The notes beneath the pieces were generated by a model. The model did no database searches and was not told the DNA's origin. It was given only the letters and a program-made list of their open reading frames with translations. A stretch of DNA of 64,000 nt from Sphingobacterium micropteri. GTDB lineage: Bacteria; Bacteroidota; Bacteroidia; Sphingobacteriales; Sphingobacteriaceae. The position numbers were made by a program, and so were the translations under genes. How positions within the stretch are numbered: position 1 is the first letter of the stretch; the number at the start of each line of letters is the position of its first letter. The DNA lies in contig NZ_JACOIK010000010.1 in the NCBI RefSeq assembly GCF_014692515.1, positions 186,001 through 250,000 on the forward strand, read 5' to 3'. Below, piece after piece: positions 37,170-46,153 of the stretch.

Positions 37170-39752
37170 TTATTCGTTGTTTCTTAACGTTTCCAAATAC
37201 TGTTCTAGCGAATATTCGTCGGGATAAAGTACTTCGCGTGCTTTACTTCCCTCAAAAGGGCCTACAATACCCGCAGCCTCCAATTGATCGATTATTCGTC
37301 CTGCTCTGTTGTAGCCTAGCTTTAATTTACGTTGAATCAATGACGTTGAACCTTGTTGATGCATGACAATCAGTCGTGCAGCCTCTTCGAAAAGTTGATC
37401 GCGATCGCTCGAATCAAATTCCATTCCGCCACTTCCTTCTCCATTTTCATCGACGTATTCGGGCAGCATAAAAGCAGATGGATAACCACGTTGACTTCCG
37501 ATAAAATCCGATATTTGCTCTACTTCCGGTGTGTCCACAAAGGCACATTGGATACGTGTCAAATCACTTCCTGTCGCTAAAAGCATGTCCCCACGACCGA
37601 TAAGCTGGTCGGCACCTCCAGCGTCTAGGATTGTACGGGAATCGACTTTAGACAAAACCCTAAATGCGAGACGTGCTGGGAAATTTGCTTTGATCGTACC
37701 GGTAATAATATTTACCGATGGTCGTTGCGTAGCAATAACTAAATGTATTCCTACAGCTCGTGCTAACTGAGCGAGACGTGCAATCGGCGTTTCCACTTCT
37801 TTACCTGCTGTCATCATCAAATCTGCAAACTCATCAACTACCAGAACGATATAAGGTAAGAATCGATGACCCTCTTCAGGGTTTAATCGACGGTTGACAA
37901 ATTTTGCATTATATTCTTTTAAGTTACGTACTGCTGCATTCTTTAACAGATCGTAACGTTGGTCCATCTCGATACAAAGGGAATTCAGCGTGTTGATGAC
38001 CTTTTTTGTGTCGGTAATGATCGCCTCATCTTCATTCGGTAGTTTTGCCAAGAAGTGACGCTCTATCGTTTTGAAAAGAGAAAGTTCTACCTTTTTAGGA
38101 TCAACCATGACAAATTTCAGTTCGGCTGGGTGTTTCTTATATAGTAAAGAAGTTAGAATTGCGTTGATACCTACAGATTTACCTTGTCCTGTGGCACCGG
38201 CCACCAACAAGTGCGGCATTTTTGCCAAATCGGCTATATATACCTCATTTGATATCGTTTTACCAAGCGCAATAGGTAAATCCATATCCGTTTTTTGGAA
38301 CTTCTCTGTTGCTAGAACAGAACGCATGGATACCATTTCTGGTGAACTGTTAGGTACCTCGATACCAATAGTTCCTTTGCCGGGCATGGGTGCGATGATG
38401 CGTATGCCTAGTGCTGCAAGGCTCAATGCAATGTCGTCTTCCAGATTTTTGATTTTGGAGATGCGTACACCTGGTTTGGGTATGATTTCATATAATGTTA
38501 CCGTTGGGCCGATTGTGGCTTTAATGTGTTCAATCTCAATACTATAATTACGGAGCGTTTCGACAATACGGTTTTTATTGGCTTCCAACTCTTGTTGATT
38601 AATGGTGATTTTGCCGCTTCCATATTCTTTTAGCAAATCGAGCGTTGGATATTGATAGCCTGAAAGATCTAGTTTGGGATCATATTCGCCGAATTCGGCA
38701 ACTAGATCATTTGCTGTAATAGCTTTTTCTTCCACCACTTTCTCTACACTGAGTGCAGGGCCTTCGGAAGAAGGCTCTCGTTCGTTATGTATGGGCTCAT
38801 CTATAACCACTGGCGTATCTACGGTAAAAGTAATCTCCCCGTCATTATCCTTACGATTTTCTCCGGGTACGTTTAATGTTAAGGGAGTATGAGGAACAAA
38901 TACCTCATCTAGCGGTTCTTCCTTTTCTTCAACCGCTAACGGGCGGGGAACGGTATTGCGAGAAACATTGGAAATAGGATCTGGTTTGTTTGCAAACGTA
39001 TCAAAATTATCTTCCTCGTCTTCTTCTATATCTTCATCCGTCTTTTTGGGTGACCAGGTCCATTTCAAATCTAAATTGTAAATAAGAATGAGTATGGCTA
39101 AATAGGCAAAAGCCAAAAGGGCAGCGATCCCAGTACTACCTATCTGGATCTTTAACAGCTGGTTTGTCCAATAGCCGAACTTTCCTTCCAATATATGGGG
39201 GGAGTCCGTCAGAAAATCCTGTAAAAACCCGAGCGTTACGGATAGATAAATGATAGCCGTTGCTGAATAGATGATCGTTTTCCATACCGGTAAAAGGGAT
39301 TTTCGATAGAGGAGTTTATACCCCACTACAAATAGAATAAATGCGAAAAGAAAAGAGGCAATTCCAAACCATTCATAAATAAATTGATTGGCGAGTAATG
39401 CCCCTAGTTTTCCCAGTTTATTTTCAACGACGGGAAGTTCTACAGCCTCATCTGCTATTTCATCGACACTCCTAAACAGCGTTGACCATCCGCCATTTGT
39501 TTCCGTTATATAACTTTGGTCTTGTTTCCATGTGAAAAGATAGGAAACAAACGAAACAGCCATGATGAAAGAAGCAAATAGTAAGAAGATGCCCAGTATT
39601 TTCAGTGCTTTGCGCTGTCCTTCTGAAAAATTGATATTCTCAAACGAGTTAAACCGTTTTTTCTTATTATATGAAACATTCCCTGTGGTACGCGGAGCAC
39701 GTTTGTTGCTTGCATTGCCGGAATTTTTAAATGTATTTCCTTTGTTTGACAT
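37170..39752 (-). CDS. ftsK: DNA translocase FtsK
   Basis: An 860-residue septal DNA pump. Four to five membrane helices lie in the first 220 residues, then an acidic/proline-containing linker (about 230-350), then the hexameric motor. Walker A is GATGQGKS (about residue 517) and Walker B VLVVDEFADLM. The C-terminal winged-helix gamma domain (LIQRKLKLGYNRAGRIIDQL) reads orientation signals. It moves the chromosome termini at division and activates XerCD. First gene of a leftward unit with lolA. Confidence 0.97.
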   Translation of the reverse strand: MSNKGNTFKNSGNASNKRAPRTTGNVSYNKKKRFNSFENINFSEGQRKALKILGIFLLFASFIMAVSFVSYLFTWKQDQSYITETNGGWSTLFRSVDEIADEAVELPVVENKLGKLGALLANQFIYEWFGIASFLFAFILFVVGYKLLYRKSLLPVWKTIIYSATAIIYLSVTLGFLQDFLTDSPHILEGKFGYWTNQLLKIQIGSTGIAALLAFAYLAILILIYNLDLKWTWSPKKTDEDIEEDEEDNFDTFANKPDPISNVSRNTVPRPLAVEEKEEPLDEVFVPHTPLTLNVPGENRKDNDGEITFTVDTPVVIDEPIHNEREPSSEGPALSVEKVVEEKAITANDLVAEFGEYDPKLDLSGYQYPTLDLLKEYGSGKITINQQELEANKNRIVETLRNYSIEIEHIKATIGPTVTLYEIIPKPGVRISKIKNLEDDIALSLAALGIRIIAPMPGKGTIGIEVPNSSPEMVSMRSVLATEKFQKTDMDLPIALGKTISNEVYIADLAKMPHLLVAGATGQGKSVGINAILTSLLYKKHPAELKFVMVDPKKVELSLFKTIERHFLAKLPNEDEAIITDTKKVINTLNSLCIEMDQRYDLLKNAAVRNLKEYNAKFVNRRLNPEEGHRFLPYIVLVVDEFADLMMTAGKEVETPIARLAQLARAVGIHLVIATQRPSVNIITGTIKANFPARLAFRVLSKVDSRTILDAGGADQLIGRGDMLLATGSDLTRIQCAFVDTPEVEQISDFIGSQRGYPSAFMLPEYVDENGEGSGGMEFDSSDRDQLFEEAARLIVMHQQGSTSLIQRKLKLGYNRAGRIIDQLEAAGIVGPFEGSKAREVLYPDEYSLEQYLETLRNNE

Positions 39753-39777
39753 GAAAATCAGCTACCTTTCCTAGTTA

Positions 39778-39785
39778 CAAACTTA
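39778..39785 (-). promoter_or_regulatory. Candidate ftsK promoter -7 element
   Basis: On the minus strand this reads TAAGTTTG, a perfect TAnnTTTG, 26 bases before the ftsK ATG and after the tyrS stop. No -33 TTG at proper spacing. Confidence 0.35.
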
Positions 39786-39814
39786 GGAAAAATAAAGGAA
39801 ATGCTATCTCCCTG

Positions 39815-41098
39815 TTACGCTACAATGACCAAAAAATAGTTTTTCTTGCCACGTTGAGCCACAATGTACCTGTCATTAATTAAGTATGTGGCATCGATCG
39901 TTAATTCAATATCATTGATTTTCTCTTTGTTGATTGCCACACCGCCTCCCTGCAACATTTTTCGGGCTTCGCCTTTTGATGGGAAAACTTGTGTATGACC
40001 TGCAAGAAAATCTAGCACGTTGATGCCCGTTATAAGTTGATCTCTGCTAATTTCAAATTTCGGGACGCCATCGAAAACTTCCAATACACTATTGTGCGCT
40101 AATTCCACCAAGAATTCTAAAGAACCGTTTCCAAATAAAAATTCGGATGTTTTGACTGCCGTTTCGTAATCTTTTTCGGAGTGCGTGCGTATCGTGATAT
40201 CCTTCGCCAATGCTTTTTGCACAGCACGGGTATGTGGGGCGGCATCGTGTTCAGCTATGATGGTGTCAATTTCTTCTTTTGTTTTTAACGTGAAAATCTT
40301 GATCCAGTTTTTGGCATCGTCATCTGTGGTGTTCAACCAAAATTGATAAAATTTGTAGGGAGATGTTTTCTTAGGGTCTAACCAAACTGCTCCGGATTCC
40401 GTTTTGCCGAACTTTTGCCCATCTGCTTTTTTGATCAACTGTGTCGTGATCGCATATGCCGTTCCCTGATCTTGACGGCGGATGATTTCACTACCGGTTA
40501 CGATATTTCCCCATTGGTCGGACCCACCCATTTGCACCTTACAATTGTGATGTTTCCATAAGTAATAAAAATCATAACCCTGTATCAGTTGATAGGTGAA
40601 TTCCGTAAAGGAAAGACCGTTGTCACCCTCTAGTCGCTTTTTTACGGAGTCTTTTGCCATCATGTAATTTACGGTAATCAGCTTTCCGACGTCGCGAATA
40701 AAGTCCAAAAATTTAAAATCTTTGAACCAGTCATAATTATTAACCATTTTCGCATCTGCGTCACCATCTCCAAAAAGCAGGAATTTGGCGAGCTGCGTTT
40801 TTAAACTAGTAACATTGTACTGTAATGTGGCTTCATCTAACAGATTTCGTTCAGCAGACTTAAATGAGGGATCGCCAATCATACCAGTAGCCCCACCCAC
40901 CAATGCAACAGGCTTGTGCCCGGCATTTTGAAAGTGGATGAGGGTCATAATCTGTGTTAAATGTCCCACATGCAGTGAATCTCCTGTTGGGTCGAAGCCG
41001 ATATAGCCGGAAACTTTTTCTTTATTCAGTAATTCTTCCGTTCCGGGCATGATATCTTGTAACATCCCTCTCCAACGTAGTTCTTCTACAAAGCTCAT
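39815..41098 (-). CDS. tyrS: Tyrosyl-tRNA synthetase
   Basis: A 427-residue class I synthetase of the TyrS-short (E. coli-like) type. The HIGH motif is HVGH (residues 43-46) in GDSLHVGHL, the KMSKS-type loop is KFGKTES, and the C-terminal S4 RNA-binding domain contains [20 protein letters not shown]. It attaches tyrosine to tRNA-Tyr, whose gene is at 18883 in this window. Normal length, single gene with its own promoter. Confidence 0.98.
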   Translation of the reverse strand: MSFVEELRWRGMLQDIMPGTEELLNKEKVSGYIGFDPTGDSLHVGHLTQIMTLIHFQNAGHKPVALVGGATGMIGDPSFKSAERNLLDEATLQYNVTSLKTQLAKFLLFGDGDADAKMVNNYDWFKDFKFLDFIRDVGKLITVNYMMAKDSVKKRLEGDNGLSFTEFTYQLIQGYDFYYLWKHHNCKVQMGGSDQWGNIVTGSEIIRRQDQGTAYAITTQLIKKADGQKFGKTESGAVWLDPKKTSPYKFYQFWLNTTDDDAKNWIKIFTLKTKEEIDTIIAEHDAAPHTRAVQKALAKDITIRTHSEKDYETAVKTSEFLFGNGSLEFLVELAHNSVLEVFDGVPKFEISRDQLITGINVLDFLAGHTQVFPSKGEARKMLQGGGVAINKEKINDIELTIDATYLINDRYIVAQRGKKNYFLVIVA

Positions 41099-41132
41099 CT
41101 TTTTTGTGGTTAAATTTTTTTAATTAAGATTG

Positions 41133-41140
41133 CAAAGATA
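41133..41140 (-). promoter_or_regulatory. Candidate tyrS promoter -7 element
   Basis: Minus-strand TATCTTTG, a perfect -7 element, 34 bases before the tyrS ATG. No -33 TTG found. No T-box-like leader is possible in the short untranslated region. Confidence 0.45.
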
Positions 41141-41187
41141 CGAGATTAAGCCGTATCTTACGATAAATAAATAAGAAGTTTGGGTTC

Positions 41188-41862
41188 GTGAATTTTTTGT
41201 CGCATTATTATTTTGAACGCTATAGCCCGCATTCCGAAAGGATATTAGGTGCGTTACTCCCGGATTTGCTTAAGAATGTGGATAAGGGATACAATTTTCA
41301 TCCTCAGCGATTTGAAGATGTACTGTTTGCGTACCCAAAAACGATGTGGGTATCGGAAGGGTGGTATAGGCATGTAGAGGTCGATAAACTTTTTCATGCT
41401 TCCGGTTTCTTCCTCGACCATACACATGCATTGCGGCGTAAACTGGACCCTATCGTAGCACATCTTCCTGTGCGGGCGTCCTTCTTGGCCCATATCTCGC
41501 TTGAGCTTTTGCTAGACCATTTGCTCATAGATCATACACATGTCAATCCCAATAGGCTATATGAACATTTGGAGCAAGTCCAGAAAGCAACCATCGAAAA
41601 ATATCTACGGACTATCGGAGAGGTAGATACCGTACGTTTTTTGGAGTTCTATGACCGGTTTGTGACTTCACGGTATGTTTTGGACTACGCAGACATAAGC
41701 AATCTTTCTTATGCACTTTTCAATATATGCAAACGTGTTTGGACTTTTGAAAATAACGCCGAGGATTATGATCGATTAACGGAATGCCTACGACTATATA
41801 AAGAACAGTCTCTCCTGAATTATATGGATATATTTCAGGAGATACAGGACAAAATAATCTAG
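41188..41862 (+). CDS. AcpH-like protein (acyl carrier protein phosphodiesterase family), GTG start
   Basis: A 224-residue protein beginning at GTG 41188 with MNFLSHYYFER, which matches the MNFLAHLHLA opening of AcpH. GALLPDLLK, followed by histidines in FHPQRF, RHVEVDKLFH and DHTHALRRKL, fits the helical HD-like metal site of this family, which removes 4'-phosphopantetheine from acyl carrier protein. Similarity to E. coli AcpH is weak outside these motifs, so the activity is uncertain. It runs divergently from tyrS and ends 20 bases before the amino acid permease gene. Confidence 0.55.
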   Translation: MNFLSHYYFERYSPHSERILGALLPDLLKNVDKGYNFHPQRFEDVLFAYPKTMWVSEGWYRHVEVDKLFHASGFFLDHTHALRRKLDPIVAHLPVRASFLAHISLELLLDHLLIDHTHVNPNRLYEHLEQVQKATIEKYLRTIGEVDTVRFLEFYDRFVTSRYVLDYADISNLSYALFNICKRVWTFENNAEDYDRLTECLRLYKEQSLLNYMDIFQEIQDKII

Positions 41863-41869
41863 TTTGGAT

Positions 41870-41877
41870 TACTTTTG
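41870..41877 (+). promoter_or_regulatory. -7 element just before the amino acid permease start codon
   Basis: TACTTTTG, a perfect TAnnTTTG, ends 5 bases before the ATG at 41883 (a second in-frame ATG follows directly). It would give a leaderless or near-leaderless mRNA. No -33 TTG at proper spacing. Confidence 0.35.
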
Positions 41878-41882
41878 CAGAT

Positions 41883-43565
41883 ATGATGAATAAACTTTTC
41901 CGAAAGAAGAGTGTCGACCGGATAATCGCAGATGCTCAACAGGGGACAGGACTTGCCAAAGTATTGGGTGTTCGTGATTTAGTTTCGCTTGGAATTGCGG
42001 CTATTGTAGGCGCAGGAATATTTAGTACGATTGGATTGGCTAGTTATGAGGGAGGACCTGCAATTTCCTTACTTTTTATTTTTGTAGCCTTTGCCTGTGT
42101 ATTTACAGCGCTTGCATATGCCCAATTTGCGAGTACGGTTCCAGTATCTGGTAGCGCTTATACCTATGCTTATGTCACCTTTGGAGAGCTCTTTGCTTGG
42201 ATTATCGGTTGGGCATTGGTTTTAGAATACGCTGTTTCCAATACAGTGGTCGCCATTTCATGGTCTCAATATTTTGTGTCGATGTTGGAGGGATTCGGTA
42301 TACATATTCCAAAGTGGTTGACGATGGCTCCGGGATATGCTACTGATGCGCATGAAAAGTTCATTTCCGTAGGGATGAATGCCCTTAGTGCTTCAGATAA
42401 AGTAGGGCTTCATGCATACCTGTCTGCACCCCGGTTGGGAAATATGCCGATTATTTTTGATTTGCCTGCTGGTTTGATAACTGTGCTGGTCACCTGGCTG
42501 GTATATATCGGTATTAAAGAATCGCAGCGGGCAAGTAATATTATGGTCGCCGTTAAAGTAGGGATTATTTTGTTGGTGATCGCGGGGGGAATTTTCTTTA
42601 TTAAGCCAGAGAACTGGACACCCTTTATGCCTAACGGCGTTCCGGGTGTAATGGGATCGGTAGCGGCGGTGTTCTTTGCTTTCATTGGATTTGATTCGAT
42701 ATCTACAACGGCCGAAGAATGTAAAAATCCACAACGTGATTTGCCGCGGGCGATGATTCTATGTTTGGTAATATGTACGATATTGTATGTAGCTATTACC
42801 TTAGTTTTGACAGGGATGGTAAACTATACGGAACTGAATGTGAAAGATCCCCTTGCATTTGTGTTTAAATATGTAGGCTTTGACCACATGGCGGGTGTTG
42901 TGTCGGTTACCTCGGTTGTGGCTATTACAAGTGCGTTGGTCGTGTATCAGTTAGCACAGCCGAGAATATGGATGACGATGAGCCGTGATGGTTTGCTATG
43001 GAAAAAGTTTGCGCGTGTACATCCCAAGTATAAAACACCTTCTTTTGCGACAATCGTAACCGGTGTGGTGGTAGCGGTGCCTTCTTTGTTTTTTAAAATG
43101 GACTTTTTCGTTGATTTGACGAGTGTGGGTACATTCTTTGCTTTCATCCTCGTGTGCGCAGGTGTGCTGTATATGGATTATACCGGATTGTCGTCGAAAT
43201 CGAAATTCAAAGTACCTTATATCAACGGTAAATATTTAATTGGGCTGGGGCTTGTTGTGGCTTGGATTATCCTTTGGCGCTACGGGCAGGATGCGCTGCA
43301 GGAATGGCGAGAAATGTCCTCGCAAGAGATAATAGAGCATAAATCATTGTTGGTCATTTTCTGGATAGTGTGGTTCATATTGGCCGTGATGGGGTTTAAG
43401 TATAGGTTTTCTTTGCTGCCCGTTACTGGAATTCTGATCAATCTTTATCTAATGAGCCAGCTCGGTGCGAGTAATTGGATTATATTTTTGATATGGTTAG
43501 TCGTGGGGCTGGTACTTTATTTCGTATATGGTTATAAACACTCGAAGTTGAATAAGGAAGTGTAG
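41883..43565 (+). CDS. APC-superfamily amino acid permease (cationic amino acid transporter-like)
   Basis: A 560-residue inner membrane protein with about 12-14 helices. The substrate-binding start of helix 1 is seen in IAAIVGAGIFSTIG, the second hallmark in VPVSGSAYTYAYVTFGE, and helix 6-8 regions in FFAFIGFDSISTTAEE. This pattern is that of the CAT/YfnA-like branch, which imports basic or neutral amino acids by proton symport or exchange. Longer loops (residues 125-190) than the smallest members. Stands alone between AcpH-like and secreted protein genes. Confidence 0.9.
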   Translation: MMNKLFRKKSVDRIIADAQQGTGLAKVLGVRDLVSLGIAAIVGAGIFSTIGLASYEGGPAISLLFIFVAFACVFTALAYAQFASTVPVSGSAYTYAYVTFGELFAWIIGWALVLEYAVSNTVVAISWSQYFVSMLEGFGIHIPKWLTMAPGYATDAHEKFISVGMNALSASDKVGLHAYLSAPRLGNMPIIFDLPAGLITVLVTWLVYIGIKESQRASNIMVAVKVGIILLVIAGGIFFIKPENWTPFMPNGVPGVMGSVAAVFFAFIGFDSISTTAEECKNPQRDLPRAMILCLVICTILYVAITLVLTGMVNYTELNVKDPLAFVFKYVGFDHMAGVVSVTSVVAITSALVVYQLAQPRIWMTMSRDGLLWKKFARVHPKYKTPSFATIVTGVVVAVPSLFFKMDFFVDLTSVGTFFAFILVCAGVLYMDYTGLSSKSKFKVPYINGKYLIGLGLVVAWIILWRYGQDALQEWREMSSQEIIEHKSLLVIFWIVWFILAVMGFKYRFSLLPVTGILINLYLMSQLGASNWIIFLIWLVVGLVLYFVYGYKHSKLNKEV

Positions 43566-43627
43566 TAACCAGTTTTCGGAAAGTGCTAAGCATGAGGTGA
43601 GATGATTATAATCATGGTTTTCGTGGA

Positions 43628-43658
43628 TTGATAGGATGTTCGTGATATACTAATTTTG
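43628..43658 (+). promoter_or_regulatory. Promoter of the small secreted protein gene
   Basis: TTG at 43628-43630, a 20-bp spacer and a perfect TAATTTTG at 43651-43658. Start near 43664, about 21 bases before the ATG. A 14-bp palindrome ATGATTATAATCAT (43602-43615) lies just upstream and might be an operator. Confidence 0.6.
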
Positions 43659-43684
43659 AATATAAACATTTAATATGCATTGTT

Positions 43685-44122
43685 ATGAAAAAGAATTTAT
43701 TCGTTCTCGTTATTATTCTTCTAATATTACCCTATATAGGAGTTTCACAGTCATCGTTAACAACCCCAAAAAAAGGTAGCAAAATTTACGTAGCAGGTGT
43801 GTCGAAAAATGAAGATGCGATCCAAGCAACGGACAAACTCATCGAAGATCTAAAAGATTGGTCTTATTGGGAACTAAAATCGATTAAAGACGAAGCGGAC
43901 TTTATATTGGAAGTCGATATTAAAACCTCGAAAGGGGTGACACTTACTTCATGGGGAGGAACATCTTATCGTTTGGTCGCTCAAATCATGGATAAAGGAG
44001 GGGATGTTTTATGGGAATCTTCCGAATATAAAGCAAGTCCGAATGGAACAAATGGTTTCAATGCCGCTAATGCCGTTGTGAAAAAATTTATGCGTGCGCT
44101 AAAGAAAAAAATTGAACAATAA
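43685..44122 (+). CDS. Small secreted or periplasmic protein of unknown function
   Basis: A 145-residue protein with a signal peptide (helix VLVIILLILPYIG, cleavage near GVS-QSSL). The mature part has alternating strands and helices: GSKIYVAGVSKNEDAIQATDKLIEDL, then DFILEVDIKTSKGVTLTSWG, a YRLVAQIMDKGGDVLWESSEY strand pair and a basic C-terminal helix. The pattern (small-molecule-independent alpha/beta fold, often encoded near lipoproteins) suggests a structural periplasmic protein, but I do not recognise a family. It has its own promoter. Confidence 0.7.
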   Translation: MKKNLFVLVIILLILPYIGVSQSSLTTPKKGSKIYVAGVSKNEDAIQATDKLIEDLKDWSYWELKSIKDEADFILEVDIKTSKGVTLTSWGGTSYRLVAQIMDKGGDVLWESSEYKASPNGTNGFNAANAVVKKFMRALKKKIEQ

Positions 44123-44192
44123 ACGGGTAACACAGAAGCAGGTATTCTAGGTTAAAAAATCGTTAATCAATCGATTGCATTAGTAATTTTTT

Positions 44193-44200
44193 TATATTTA
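44193..44200 (+). promoter_or_regulatory. Weak -7 element upstream of glmS
   Basis: TATATTTA matches TAnnTTTG at 7 of 8 positions. A TTG at 44175-44177 lies only 15 bp upstream. If used, the transcript begins near 44206 with a leader of about 100 bases. Confidence 0.25.
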
Positions 44201-44223
44201 CGACCTATTTAAAATAAAACTAT

Positions 44224-44280
44224 TGAAACCTGCAGGAATCGTTCATGTTTTTTATGAATGTGGCAATCATGCAAGTTTCA
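44224..44280 (+). promoter_or_regulatory. Foldable leader upstream of glmS
   Basis: Outer arms TGAAACCTGCA (44224-44234) and TGCAAGTTTCA (44270-44280) pair at 10 of 11 positions. Inside them CGTTCAT (44240-44246) pairs with ATGAATG (44254-44260, one G-T) around a 7-base loop. The element ends 25 bases before the glmS ATG. It does not resemble the Firmicutes glmS ribozyme core. It may be a cis-acting RNA or chance. Confidence 0.35.
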
Positions 44281-44305
44281 CCATCTTTAAATAAAATGAA
44301 AAATT

Positions 44306-46147
44306 ATGTGTGGAATCGTTGGTTACGTCGGTAGCAACTTGGCATATCCGGTACTTATAGACGGGTTAAAAAAATTAGAATACAGAGGCTACGACAGCGC
44401 AGGTGTGGCTCTACATACTGGAAATTCAATTGAAGTTTACAAAAAAGAAGGAAAAGTATCGGCGTTAGAGGGGGCTGTGTACGGAAAAAATATTCAGGCG
44501 ACTATAGGAATTGGACACACACGGTGGGCAACGCACGGGGAACCGTCCGACAGAAATGCTCATCCGCATTCTTCCAATTCGGGAGATATTGCTATGATAC
44601 ACAATGGTATCATTGAGAACTATGCTCAGTTAAAAAGCGAACTTCTTCAAAAAGGATATACATTCAAAAGCGATACCGATTCGGAAGTTCTGGTCAATTT
44701 CATTGAAGATATTAAAATTAACAACGCCTGTTCATTGGAAGAGGCTGTACGAATCGCATTGAAGAGGGTCGTAGGGGCTTATGTGATTCTATTGTTAGAT
44801 AAAGATTTGCCGGATACTATTATTGCTGCGCGCAAAGGAAGTCCATTAGTCATAGGGATAGGAGAGAATGCGCACTATCTAGGATCCGATGCTTCGCCGA
44901 TGTTGGCCTATACAAAGGAGGTTGTCTATATTAATGATTACGAATTAGCCATTGTACGTCCGGATGAGTTGATTCTAAAAAATCTGGGGAACGAACACAT
45001 TACACCTTTTGTACAGAAGTTGGATATTGAATTAGCTGCTATCGAAAAAGGTGGTTTCGACCATTTTATGCTGAAAGAAATATTTGAACAATCACAGACT
45101 ATTTTTGATTCTTTGCGTGGTCGTATGGATGCTGAACAGCAGACTATTACATTAAGTGGCGTGGACAAGATTGCGGACAAACTATTAAAAGCAAACCGGA
45201 TTATTATAGTTGCTTGCGGAACAAGTTGGCATGCGGGTTTATTAGCAGAATATGTGATTGAAGAACTATGCCGTATTAACGTAGAGGTGGAGTATGCTTC
45301 CGAGTTTCGGTACAGAAACCCTATTATCACCAATCAAGATGTCATCATCGCCATTTCCCAAAGTGGCGAAACAGCGGATACATTGGTCGCATTAGAGAAT
45401 GCGAAAAAGCAGGGCGCTACCATTTTCGGGCTAGTCAACGTGGTAGGGTCGTCCATCGCTCGCATATCCGATGCAGGAGCTTATACACATGCCGGACCTG
45501 AAATAGGGGTGGCGAGCACTAAAGCATTTACCGCTCAATTGGCGGTGCTTTATTTAATCGCACTGAAAGTTGCGCAATTAAAGGGTACTATTGAGGCGAC
45601 ATTGTTCAGTCGATTGTTGGCGGATTTGGCGAAAGTTCCGGAACATGTAAAGGAAATTCTAGACGATCAGGATGCAGTTATTCAAGATATAGCAAGAAGG
45701 TATAGCGATGCGAGAGATTTCCTTTATCTAGGAAGGGGCTATAACTTCCCGATTGCATTGGAAGGTGCTTTAAAGCTGAAAGAAGTTTCTTACATCCATG
45801 CAGAGGGATACCCTGCAGCGGAGATGAAACATGGACCCATTGCATTGGTTGATGAACAACTGCCCGTTGTTTTTGTTGCCACGAAAGACAGTTATCACGA
45901 AAAGATTATTAGCAATATTCAGGAAATTAAAGCGAGGAAAGGAAAAGTCCTTGCTGTAGTGTCACAAGGTGATGAGGTCGCTGCAGGCATGGCGGATGAT
46001 GTGATGTTTGTTCCACAAGTACATGAAATAATCGCACCTATTTTATCGGTTATTCCTTTACAACTATTGTCATACCATATCGGTATAAATAGAGGTTTAG
46101 ATGTAGATAAACCAAGAAATTTGGCGAAATCGGTAACCGTTGAATAG
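44306..46147 (+). CDS. glmS: Glutamine-fructose-6-phosphate aminotransferase (isomerizing)
   Basis: A 613-residue cytoplasmic enzyme that makes glucosamine-6-phosphate for peptidoglycan and LPS. The N-terminal nucleophile cysteine follows Met in MCGIVGYVG. The glutaminase has GHTRWATHG, and the two SIS isomerase domains have CGTSWHAG, SQSGETADT and EGALKLKEVSYIHAEGYPAAE, with the terminal NLAKSVTVE. Normal length. The DUF4954 gene follows after 6 bases. The upstream region can fold, see the leader entry. Confidence 0.99.
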   Translation: MCGIVGYVGSNLAYPVLIDGLKKLEYRGYDSAGVALHTGNSIEVYKKEGKVSALEGAVYGKNIQATIGIGHTRWATHGEPSDRNAHPHSSNSGDIAMIHNGIIENYAQLKSELLQKGYTFKSDTDSEVLVNFIEDIKINNACSLEEAVRIALKRVVGAYVILLLDKDLPDTIIAARKGSPLVIGIGENAHYLGSDASPMLAYTKEVVYINDYELAIVRPDELILKNLGNEHITPFVQKLDIELAAIEKGGFDHFMLKEIFEQSQTIFDSLRGRMDAEQQTITLSGVDKIADKLLKANRIIIVACGTSWHAGLLAEYVIEELCRINVEVEYASEFRYRNPIITNQDVIIAISQSGETADTLVALENAKKQGATIFGLVNVVGSSIARISDAGAYTHAGPEIGVASTKAFTAQLAVLYLIALKVAQLKGTIEATLFSRLLADLAKVPEHVKEILDDQDAVIQDIARRYSDARDFLYLGRGYNFPIALEGALKLKEVSYIHAEGYPAAEMKHGPIALVDEQLPVVFVATKDSYHEKIISNIQEIKARKGKVLAVVSQGDEVAAGMADDVMFVPQVHEIIAPILSVIPLQLLSYHIGINRGLDVDKPRNLAKSVTVE

Positions 46148-46153
46148 GAAATT

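Noticed and set aside
44123..44305. glmS ribozyme
   Set aside because: The leader can fold but shows no match to the conserved catalytic core, and the ribozyme is known from Firmicutes and relatives.
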